Program-made: the position numbers and the translations under genes
Notes under the pieces: model-generated
Told to the model about the DNA's origin: nothing
The model's input: only the letters and a program-made list of their open reading frames with translations
The model's database searches: none
In this document: in pieces, positions 11,837 through 32,700 of the stretch
How positions within the stretch are numbered: the first letter of the stretch is position 1
How the letters are laid out: every line of letters begins with the position of its first letter
DNA from: Hirudinaria manillensis
Taxonomy: Eukaryota; Annelida; Clitellata; Hirudinida; Hirudinidae
Length of the DNA stretch: 64,000 bases
Assembly (NCBI GenBank): GCA_034509925.1
Contig: CM067534.1
Span: 4,923,501 to 4,987,500, forward strand
Reading direction: 5' to 3'

Positions 11837-12609
11837 GCTAACGAATAATTTGTAATTGAAAACCAAATATCGATTTGTTTGACAGGTTCATAATACAAAA
11901 TGATAACAACTTTAATAAAAAAAATTATGCAAATTGCATTGCATTGATAGTGATGTTGATAGCGATAGCTACAATCACAAAGCCATATGACAAGCATATA
12001 AATGCAAAAGAAGCAACACAAAGTTGGCAGAAATGAATGTAAACAGGAAGAACAGAAGAGTACATCAGCACACCAGTACATCGGCACGCAGGAAGACGAG
12101 GAGGACGAAAATGTCTGAAGAAAAAAAAACCTCCATAATCCTCTCCCGCATCTCACACTCTCACCAAAATGCAAGATGGTTGCTAATTGGCAAAGACTTG
12201 CTATTTTTAAAATCCATCCTCAGACAGAAGAACAGCAGCAACAACAACAACAACAACAACTCAACTCCTCCTTCTATGCTGAACAGCTTCAAAATGGAGA
12301 CAAAAGTCCCAACATTTTAAGACATTCTACTGATTTCAGAAAATTGCTTAAATCTAAGTCAATGAAGGAAAACATGATCATAATCATCATCATCATCACC
12401 ATTGTCACAAATCAACATCAATGCCAATGATTGTGATTAAAGTATTAAAACCAAACCATGCCTCCCAGCATCCACCACCACCATCGTCGTCATCATCATC
12501 ATCATCATCCTCGTCGTCGTCATCACTTTAGGATTCCATAGGATGTCATGGAAGCCGACGATCAAGAGAGAGAGGGAAGGAGGGAAGAGAGTCACTTCGA
12601 TCCTTCGCT
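8944..12609. other. Convergent intergenic region, including the probable long 3' UTR of the PAK gene
   Basis: The CABIT-like gene ends at 8943 and the kinase gene at 12610, facing each other. The segment 10060-11100 is unusually complex and GC-rich for this window but has no open frame longer than 60 codons. On the minus strand an AATAAA (plus-strand 10062-10067) could end a 2.5-kb 3' UTR of the kinase. (ATT)n runs occur near 9646 and 11808, and CAT/GAT-rich runs at 11510-11580 and 12370-12530. A perfect 16-bp palindrome lies at 10759-10774. Confidence 0.4.
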
Positions 12610-18270
<5,661 letters not shown>

Positions 18271-18882
18271 TACTGATATTTCCTTTATGAGGCTTCTAAC
18301 TATATGTATTGCAGTAAAATCTCCAGAGGCCCTTCGCAGTACCCGTCAACACAATTTCAAAAACTGTGGTCCAAATGAACTTTGTTGTTGTCCCCTATTA
18401 TATAGGCACTGCTGATTCGTCGCCTTTTATGATAATAAACACACATTAATCGGAACTTAATGGACGAGGCATCAATAATGGAAGACCCTTACTTAAAAGT
18501 AAACTTTATTACGTGCAATTATTTTATTTTATTTGATGAATGTTATCTAACTCCAAAAACAATTATATTATGCATACATTGTAATGATATTGTACTACAT
18601 ATATCTTCAAGCGATAGTGCAAATATAAATATTACCGCAATTGAAAATAGCATCCTAAATAGTCATATTTTATAGATAAAATAATCTTGATTTTTTCTAT
18701 ACATTCTACAAATTTAATACTTATCCTTAAAAATCGGAAACAGTAAATCCAAAGTTTTGATGTTTTAACATTACAATATATTTAAATGTCTTTGTCATCA
18801 AAACAACATTTTAGCCGATAATTGCGCCGTAATAACGTGTTCTGTATTTATTATTATTAAGTTTGCTTTTTGAGCTTGTAAA
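18271..18882. promoter_or_regulatory. Divergent promoter region shared by PAK and KRR1
   Basis: The start codons of the kinase (minus, 18270) and KRR1 (plus, 18883) lie 612 bp apart, head to head. The segment must contain both 5' leaders and promoters. No TATA box is clear. A 71-codon plus-strand open frame inside it has no features of a real gene. Confidence 0.5.
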
Positions 18883-21786
<2,904 letters not shown>

Positions 21787-22985
21787 TTAATCTAATTAAA
21801 ACAATTGCATTCTGGTTTTAGAAACTAAAAGTTTATCCGATGAATTACGAGACTTCCGACTTTTATATGTTGATATAATGTGTTGTCCTTGCTTAAGTCT
21901 CATCTACAAGGCAAATGTTTTAAGGTCTATTTCAGATCCAAAGCGGGGAGGACTGCATTACGCGTTAAGCTATTAGTTACGGGTCTCGTGGCTATTAACT
22001 TACTGCTATTAAGATTTTTGGGCTGCTGGATCTTGGTCCCATTCTGGCTGAATGTAATTGAATCCTGGTATGACTCGGATTGCAGTAGCGATGTCTCATA
22101 GTTCGAGATGGTTATCCGAATTGAATATTACTGAATATTTAGTAGCTAGCTTTCAATATTGTATGTCTGTTCGAGGCACCTTTGAGACTTTGAGTCCAAC
22201 TGACAGACGAATCTGGAATATATTAAGCTCGGGGTCCGTTATGATTATAATTTTAGGGATGTTTTATAACCTCATTAAGTTGATGGGAGCGTCTTCATGT
22301 GCTTGGTTGACGTTGCTCTGGATGCAATAAAGTCCAATTGACATTGATGAGAACCAGCATTATTACATTATATTAAATAACAATCAAGTTAAATAGCGGA
22401 CTTTGCATTAAGAGTTATTCCACATTTCTTGAAATTAGGAATTGAATGTTGTGGCGGAATTTAGAATATCGTTTAGCTTGCATGATATTTGGAAAAGAAA
22501 ATGAAGAATATTATACAATCTTCAATTCTTTGATATTCTATAATAATCGGAGGATATAGTAAGCATTCTGAAGGAAGCACAACTGCTCTTTCACATATTC
22601 GCCTAGTTATCTTGTCGTGATCTGAGATCACACTAATGTCAGAGCGGTTCTCTCAGCCGAACAATGAGACGACTTGTATCAGCTCATCAGCCTTTATAAT
22701 TGCTCTCACATTGAGAACGTGAGTAAATCTCTTCAGACGTTTTTGGAGCATTTATTTATTAAGCGCATTAAAAAATATTCTGGGATTTTTAATATTGACA
22801 TAAATCATATTGTTACTGGATGTAACAAGACAGACTAAGCGGCGTTTTCGAATAGAGTAATCTTCTTGTGGAGTTGTGATTTATCTTGCGATTAGCGTAA
22901 ATTTCTCTCAAGTAGCTTTTAACAGTTTGATATTATTTGTTGGATATTCGTTTTCGGCCTTTATCGATCAAATTATTACTTGGAC
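21787..22985. other. Intergenic stretch between KRR1 and the adhesion GPCR gene
   Basis: No gene is recognised. Two plus-strand open frames of 73 and 90 codons (21880-22330) overlap each other in different frames. They lack splice support and recognisable motifs and are treated as chance. TTTATAA near 22690 is a possible TATA element for the receptor gene, whose start is at 22986. Confidence 0.4.
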
Positions 22986-25900
22986 ATGTTTGCTTTAAGT
23001 TTTATATTTCTAGCAGGTGAGTAAAGCATTACATAAACAAAAACAATAATAACAATAAAATATTAATAATTTTCATTTCTAAATCTTTCAGTTTTCTCTG
23101 CTTGTGGCATGTCAATTATCGATATTTGCCTTGATCCTATCAATTGCGAAGGAGACGACAGAGGATCCAACGTGGGAAATCCAAAAGATTGTTCTGCTTA
23201 TTTTGTATGCATTCAAAAGTCTCTTTACCCAACAAAGTGTCCAGATGGTTTATTATTTGATGTCGTTAAGAATGGTTGCATGAACCCTATTCAATCTAAA
23301 CATTGTCAAGACAAATGCAAAGATAGTTCTTATGAAAAATACGTTGTACATAACAAAAACGAGGGGTTGCCAGATATTTCAACAATCTCCAGTTTCAAGA
23401 CCTCAGTTAGAGCTACTGATGTGACCACAAATCATTTTGGAAAAACAGCCTCTATGAGTGTTTCAGGTAATGGACCTACACACGCTGGGATAAGTGGCCC
23501 TCACTCAACAGAGAAAGGTGCAACAGCAACCTCAAACCCAATATTCTTGGACGGGCATGAAACACATGGTCTCACTGAAACAACGTCTCATGTCTCGGTT
23601 ACGGTTTCTCATGCCATGGCCGAAGTCACATCTTTTGAGCGCAGCCACTCATCACAACTTTCATCAACACCGACATCATCAATGGAAGTTTCTTCTGCTC
23701 CAACGAATCATTTATCAGTCGAAACAAATCGGTTCTTACCGTCAGCGATGTCATCTTCTCCGTCCTCGCCATCACCATCCAGAAGTAATGATGCTCTTGA
23801 AGATATGACAGTTACAACTTCTATGACTGTGAATGGAGCAACTACTTTGCCTTTTAAATGCCTAGTCACTTCCACATTGACTTCTACCACACGTCAGTAC
23901 CCAATTATTAGCTATATCATATGCATATAATTTTGAAATATATCGTCAATTTACATGCTTTGGATTTTGCAATATTCTTCAACTCAGCTGTTTTCAATGA
24001 TAATCTGCAAGTGATGATTTTGAATGATGATGTATGTGCCATCAATGGATACTTCCTCTGTATGTCTATTGTCATAAACTAAAAGGGTTAAAGTTCATCA
24101 ATTATTAGCATATTTACTCATTAAATATCTGCCGCTATTTGTTCCAGACTGCAACCCTGGGTATATTTACATATGAATATACAAAATACATTACACACTG
24201 GATGTATTTACATATGAATACACAAATTACTTTACCCCCTGGGTATATTTTTTTTAACATGAATACAAAAAAATGCATATATATATATATATATATATAC
24301 ATATATTGAACAAGAATGAGTGAAATATATATATATATTGTTCAATATATGTATATTATATAAGAGTATATATATTTCAGAATTAATAGATCAACATTTT
24401 TTTTCATTGTTTCTCATAATTCATTTTATTAATAATAATAATTTTATCAATAATAATAATTAATAATAATAATAATAATAATGATGTTGTCCTAGGTCTA
24501 TAACTTTATTTTGCAATTTAAAATACCAATTGTTAGTTTCTACATTTTTACTAGTTCCAGATCCGTGCCTCAAATCCTTGCCTTTATGCATGCCAAGTAA
24601 GGTCATCGCAAACCCCTACTCATGCAAAAGTTATTTTAGGTGCACCATTGGAAAACAGTTCAGGTAATTCTTGATTTTCTTGAGTCCACATTAAATGATT
24701 TTGTTTGATAGATTAAAACGTTTTAAATTATTTTTAAAAATTTTTAAGTTTTTATTTGCTGGCACTTTATTAGATTATAAGGGGAGAACCTAATAAATTA
24801 TTATGGTCGTACTGATGTAGTGATACTATAATGAGATAAATACCACATAATATGATAATAATTATTGTTATAAATTGTAAAACTATAATTTCACCAGATG
24901 GCTTCAAGAGACATGCCTAGATGGCTTTCTTTTCAATGAAAACACAAATTCCTGCCAAAACTCATCTGTGACAGTCTGCAAAGTGAAATGCAAATGTTGG
25001 AGATAACACGTTTATTAATTAGCTCATGAATATGCACTCACGAGTTATGCTAATGAATTTCAGTCGAGCCTGTAATAGTGACGGAGAAGAATCCGGATCT
25101 CGAGGCACATGCGGAAGGCGATAGAATCGCCTTTTATTGCTCCTTCCAAATTAGCAACGTTTTCGTTCGCGCGGAGTTGGAAAGCATTTCCTGGTTCAAG
25201 GACGGAAAGATCGTGAAAAATTCGACATTTCCAAACGGCAGGACGTACATTTCGAACCACTTTTTGCAAAGTGACAACATTTGGAAATCTCAGTTGATCA
25301 TCAACAATGCCAGGCCTCGTGATGGAGGTTGTAGCAGTCGTGGTCGTTGGTGTTAAGTTATTATAGTTATAATGATTTCGATTATTCCATAATTTCTATT
25401 GGTTATTTCCAACAAAAAGATTGTGGAATTGAATGATTGATAAACCAAAAAAATGTCTTAAGATGTATTTGTTCAAAGTTGAAATGTCACATCTGACAAT
25501 CTGGCAATCGGAATAGAATTTAAAATTTATTGGTCATGTTTCTTGCCATATTTTGGTTGCAATTTTTGTTATGAGTTCAGTTGTTAATATAATACTACAT
25601 AATAGTGTGGTTGAATACTGCTCATGTTAGGCACGAATAATGATTTTAATAATATGTTTTATTAAAAAGGCTTGGTATACAATTTGTATACAAGTACTTC
25701 CATAGTTAACTTAAACATATTATTCTGATAAACGTTCTTGTTTGCTCGCAGGCTCCTTGACGTGCAAAATGAATTACAAAATCGACGGAAACGAGGAGGA
25801 CGCAGCAGAAGGAAGTTTTACTTTTAAAGTCTTCGGTCGTCCGAAAGTTCTTTTGGATCCGCAGAGCGTGACTCTTTGGGATAAGAGCCAATTGAACGTC

Positions 25901-27523
25901 ACCTGTTCTGCCAAATACGGAGCGCTCGACAACACCACTTCCTACCGATGGTACATTAACGGAACTCCGGCCGTTTACGGTCAGTTAGTTAAAATTAAAT
26001 AAATAAATAATTAATGAATTAATTACTGGTTAATTAAACGATAACGGCAATGTTTACGGTGATCTTTATTAAAAAGCTCGTTATTATAACGTGACTAATA
26101 TAAACAACGCAGTAGCAGGGGGTCGATTATCATAATTATTTCAGGCTCCGGATTTAATGAAACGGAAAGCAGCATGGGATCGACGTTGACCGGCGAAGGT
26201 TTTGATTATGATCTCAACGTCACTTGCGTGATTGGCTACTCATCAGTCATTTGGAGTAACAGAACTGCCTACGTATATTTCAGGAGTGGTGGGTATAATA
26301 TTATTAGTTAGCAATATTTTTATATCGTTATTATATTATGTATAACGTAGTAATGTATTTTCTGATAAATGTATATAATAATATATATATAATTCTAGAT
26401 ATCATATAGTAATTTATATATTTTATGTTTGTCATGTTTACATATTATTTTTACTCATATAATAATAATAATAATAATAATTTGTTTTTAATTTTAATTA
26501 TTTTACACTTTTATTGTAATTTAATTTTATTGAATCAATATTCAAACCCTTATTTAATAAGCGAATAATATGCTTAACGAGAGCCTAATCTTGACAGAGA
26601 GGTATTGACAACAGCTTCTCCTTGTGGTAACATCGTAATGTTCCTATTATAAATTCCATAATAATAAAATATAATATAATACAATACAAATAATATTGAC
26701 AATATAATATAACGTCAACAAGATTATTATTAAATGATAATTATTTAATATTATTATTAAATGATTTAAGCTGATGACAAGTATTGCAACGAGGAATCTA
26801 TTGGCAACACAACATGGCCTCTCACAAAAGCTGGGGGTCGTTCAGTGCTCGAATGTTCCCTAAGTGACAATGGTTTGTTGTTAGCATTTCGATGGTTTTA
26901 TTTAAGAAAAAATTAAAGCTGTCAATGTTTGCTTTAACTTTAAGTAGTTTGGAATTATAAATTAAATGAATTAAATGATGATAATAATATTAAATATTAT
27001 ATAATATAATACAATAATATTAAATATTATTATTTCAGGAATTAGAATTTATTACTGGGCATAGATTCTTATGACACACATTTTATCTAAATTAATGTGG
27101 TGATAATGATATGATGATGTCGGTGATGATGATGATGACGACGGCGATGATGATACCTATGATGTAACTACTAGGTGTTGTAACAAGGAAATGTTCAGAA
27201 ACAGGATCATGGGATGAAGCAGACAACAGCGATTGTTTGATTCGTTTTATTGACGAGGTGATTCTTTTAATAAATTTTAAATCCATTTTAATGCTTACTT
27301 TAATTTGACTACAAAATGCATTAAAATTCATATTACCAAAAAATACTAAAATAATATTAAATAATTCCACATCTTAAAATTGTTGTTAATAATTTATTGT
27401 AATTATTAAACCATTTATTAATTATTATTAAAATCTACTGAAGGTTACTCTGTTTTAGAAAGTAAGCTGACATGCTTATGACTTGATGACTTGAAATAAA
27501 ATAATTAAAGCATTGCAAATTAC

Positions 27524-27560
<37 letters not shown>

Positions 27561-29669
27561 TTCTTCTGCAGTTGAACAAAACTATTGAAGTTGAAGACAA
27601 TGAGAATCAAACCTCATTTTGGGAGTCCAGAAAAGGCGACTTCCTGAAGATAAAAGACTTTTTGAATGCAAATGATTCAAATATGAACTTGGACAACCTC
27701 AACGCACTCTTTGACCTCATCGACAACACCGTCCGCAAATTGCCCGGAAACAGTTCCAGTTCTCAAGAAGGAATCATGGTAAGTTTTCTTTGGTGATGAA
27801 TTCATTTATTTATTTATTCATTTATTTATTTTATTTATTTATTCATTTATTTATTTATTGTTAAATTTCTTATAAATCTACAAGCACGGAAGTTTGAGAA
27901 ATGTTTGGAAATGTTGCAGAAGCCTGTGATGGGCATTAATTATCAATATTAATATTAAGATGGTAATTTGGGTATTTAATATAAATGCAACTTAAAAACT
28001 TTGGGGATTGTTATGTATAATTGGATGAAAATATCTAAAAAAAAATCTCCTCTGAAATTCTTCAGACTCTCTTGGATGTCATGGGAATTATTCTGAACAA
28101 GGACGAAGATTTGCACAGACTCTTAGAGGTTTGCACCAATTATTTAGCATAGATAAGATGATAAGATCTATAATAATATCTAACATGCAATATCTAACAA
28201 TAGCATAATATTATGTAATATATAATAACATGACAAGTCATATAATGTGATATAATATGATAAAGCATAATACTTAACCTAATGTTTTATGATATATGCA
28301 TCATTTATTAGAGGATATTATTATATGATAGGACCTAACATGCTAGTATTTCATAATGTTTTAACTATTATAATATTATATTAATGTAATATAACGTGAT
28401 GTAATGCACTACGATTTGGAGTTTTTGCAGCTGGCAAGTTTTTGCTTATTTTGGGTTGGTTTTTAAAAAAAATAATTAATCAATAAATTATGTTAATTAG
28501 TTATTTCTTAAGTAATTAATTAATAAATTATGTTAATTAAATTCTGTTCCCAGCAAGACGACGGCTCTATCGTGTCCCGGATGCTTTCGAGCGTCGAAGA
28601 CTTGACGGTCTCCATGGCAACGAGTTTGTTAGTCGGTCGCAATAGGACCGTCGACCTTCCGGCAATGAGTGCGTTCTCGTGCGATCTTGTGCCGTCGTGC
28701 CACTTTGTCATTATAAATTATTATTTTTTATAATTATATTATTATTATTATTTTGTACTGTCATATTGTAGTTGTCGTTTTATTATTAATTATTTATTGC
28801 TCTATAATTTATTTGGTATTATTATTATTATCATTAATTATTATTCTAAACGTAATTATATTTCAGCATTCATTAAATTACATTTAATGAGACAAACAAT
28901 GTAATTAACAATGGATGTAGTTAATTAATATAACAAACCAACAAGCAACAACGTAACATACATAACTTTAAATGACAGCCGTGACTGTCATGGCCGTCAA
29001 AGCCAAGGACCAACCTGACATGATGTTCCCGGCATCCGACGTGGAATCTGACGACGTCGTGTCATTGGAGGCAGAAAGTTTCGTCTCGTCGCAAGGGGGT
29101 GCGTTTTTGTTTTTATTAAATAAGTATATTAAATCATATTACAAATTAGTTGTGAATAAATAACATATTACAAATTAATTGTAAATAAATACTTTATTAA
29201 AACATATTACAAATTAATTGTAAATAAATACTTTATTAAAACATATTACAAATTAATTGTAAATAAATACTTTATTAAAACATATTACATATTAATCATT
29301 GGTGAAATTTCATTCAAGACGAAGACATATTCCTTTCCTTGACGTCGTTCAAGAAACTTGGTCGAATCCTTCCTAACAGACAGTAATTATTTTATAATTC
29401 ACAATATTATAATGATCACAATAATTAATAATAATAATAACAATTTATTTCGCATTTATTAAATAATAATATTTAATAATAGTTAATTCGAGATATTATA
29501 AATAAAATAATTTACCACGAGTGACACGAACTATTAATAGACACGACATAAGGAACCAATCAAAGTTTCTTCGTGACTTTACACCAACGTGCATGAAATG
29601 ATTAAATTTAGAAACAAACATATGAGTATACTTCTTGTGATTGGCTATGATTGACGTACTTTGCTATTG

Positions 29670-29700
<31 letters not shown>

Positions 29701-32700
29701 TATTATTATCGTTATTCAAATCTGTTGGTGAATGCATCTGTAATTAGGTAAGTAAACAATTATAAGATAGATTAAGCACATCTTGACCATATTGTTAATT
29801 TCAACCTCACAGACCGATTATTTATTAATGGCTAATTAATTATTAATAACTGAATTGAATATTTATTTATTCAGTAACAGGGCCATCAATTCCAGCATCA
29901 TATCCGTGGTTGTCAGCGGCAACAACGTCTCGAGCAGCCCGAGGAATCCTGTCAAGTTCTACTACAAAGCATTGAGTGTAAGATGGTGATGATGATGGTG
30001 TTGGTGGTGATGATGATGATGATGTTGGTGATGATGATGATGATGATGACGTCAACAACAATAATAATAATAGATAGTAATAATATCATTAATTTATTAT
30101 TATCATATCATTATTTATATACATATTATACAGTAATCATTATCAACAAATCCACATCATTTATTCATTGGATTTGAAATTGAAAAGAAATTTTATAAAC
30201 AAATCAATTATATTGAAATTCAGGCACTAGATGGCAAGCGCGAACCTTATTGCTCGTACTGGGACATGAAAAGGTTTGTGACGACTGAAAATGATGTTGT
30301 GGCTGCTGCTGTTGTTGTGATGTCAAGATGTCGTTGTTGTGTTTAGCATTTTGATCTGTGATAATGAATTTCATATAATGAATTACACATGCAATTCTAA
30401 TACAGGTAATAGGTGTAACATCTGTAATAAGGATGGTGTACATGTTTACAATAATTACTACTGCAAGTACAACGTATTATAACTCAAGTACTACAGTCTC
30501 AACCACAGCAACTCTTTGACAAACTTGAAAACAACGAAATGCAAATAATGCACCTGCACTTCTCACGAATTCGCAGCTTCACGCTCGAATGAACGCGAGA
30601 AGTTGCTCGCCCGTGACGTCGGTCAACGTTTATTCATGAGAAATTGTATCGAGAATGCCATTAAGGAGATTTCCCGCGTGCCGTCAAAGAATTGTTGTTG
30701 TTGTTGTTTTTGTTGTTGTTGTTGCAGGCTGTCAATCAGTGATTGAATCGATATATATTGTGCATTGTCATCATGAACAAGACCTACTACACTTAAAGAT
30801 TATAATAATTTAGTTTTTTAATTAAATAATATTATAAGATTATAATAATTTACATCCTAAACTTGCATCTTAGATGGGCATGGCATATTTTGTGATGTCA
30901 CCAAAGTTCTCAATGCATTTCAATGCATCAATTAATATTAATTTAAATTAAATTAGAAGGGACAGGTTAGCATAAGTTTAGTTGCGTCCGTGCGTGCGAT
31001 GCTGCACACGATGATAATATAATATGTTCACATAATAAATTTGATGTATATTTCTGCCAGAACCCAAAAACATGAGATCAACATAAGTGCTTTAACATTA
31101 TACAAATGTTGTCATCAAACTATTCTTACATCAAACTATTCTTAGGAAGCAATATATTTATAATATATAAGCAATATATTTATTATAAATGAGCAATATA
31201 TTTATAATATATAAGCAATATATTTATAATATATAAGCAATATATTTATAATATATAAGTAATATATTTTTTATAAATGAGCAATATATTTATAATATAT
31301 AAGCAATATATACTTTGAATAATTAATTACTAAACAAATAGTTAACGTTTGTTTACAAATAATCCAATAATTCAGAAACGATTGGTCACAAGATGGATGC
31401 CAGTTGGTGAATCTCGGTAACGGTTCTTACTGTCAATGTGATCATCTCACCAATTTTGCTCTTCTCATGAGTTTGTCTGCTGCAGTAAGGATCACTCTCC
31501 TTCATTTATAATATTATAATTAGATATTATAATATTAATATAATATATTATAATATAATATAATTTTGTAATACTTTATAATATTAATATTATATTTACC
31601 TCACCGTTAATGAATTAAAAAATTTTGGTGTTGATAAATAGTTAAGTTGTTCGGTGAATCACAGAATAATATCTTAATTATATATAATTAATAATGTTAA
31701 TTAGTTTGCATGACTCATGTGATGTAACTTATCTGCAAGTCTATTTGCAAAGAATTTACTGATACACATCTTTGTCATCATCATCATCATCATTACCAGG
31801 ATGACTTCAACAACAACATTCTCTCCATAATTTCACTCATTGGGTGCATCATATCCATTGTCTCCATGCTACTCATACTCATCATATTTGCAGTCAGATG
31901 GAGGTTGGCTATAAAAGATTTGTGAACTAAATTAAAATATTTTTCATTTATAAAATTAGTAATTGAGCACTAATGCCAATAAATGTAGGTTAAATATTTC
32001 AAAGTTTATCCAGAATTATCCAGAATCTGCATAAACATAAAAATCATCATCATCACCATCATAGGCATCATCATCATCACCACCATCACCATCACAGGAA
32101 AATAAAGTCCCAGCACTTGGTTGTGATTATAAACCTGTGCATAGCTCTTATCATTGCCAACATCATCTTCTTGGCTGGTGTCAACAGAACTGAATCCAAG
32201 GTTGGTTGAAACTGGTGATAGACGTATGGCCAGCTGAAATATTTATGTATTATAATATATTAAACATGGGTTATACCAATTTAATCATTCCTTCCCCCAA
32301 AATTGATAAGAACAAGACTGATTATAAAGACAAAAACAGCAATAACAATAACAATAATAATAATAATAGCTATAATAATAATAAATAATTATTAATAATT
32401 ATTATTTCAAAACTCAGGTAGGATGCGTGTTCGTGGGAGCGCTGTTGCACTTCTTCTATTTGGCCGCCTTCTTCCTGATGCTTGCGGAGGGCATCGAACT
32501 GCTGTTGTACATCGTCTTCGTCTTCCACGTCAGAAGGACCAGGGAACTCGTGACGTTGGTCGTGCTGGCCTGGGGTGAGTCCGGAAACGATCGACGGATC
32601 GACAGAAGGGTGTTTTGGCAATGAATAATTACATTCCCATCCACCTATCCCTTTCCATCCAGCACCTGCCCCCATCCATTTGTGGCAAAAAATGCGGCCA

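Noticed and set aside
11127..12430. Several Ser-, Asn- or Gln-rich open frames downstream of the kinase gene
   Set aside because: They translate GAT/CAT/CAA microsatellites and lack splice or start context.
21880..22330. Two overlapping plus-strand frames downstream of KRR1
   Set aside because: They lie in different frames, have no motif and no exon signals. One hydrophobic stretch is not enough.
25004..25063. End of a separate chitin-binding gene followed by a new GPCR gene
   Set aside because: No poly(A) signal, promoter or start codon fits in this space. The spliced fusion is the simpler model, but it is not proven.
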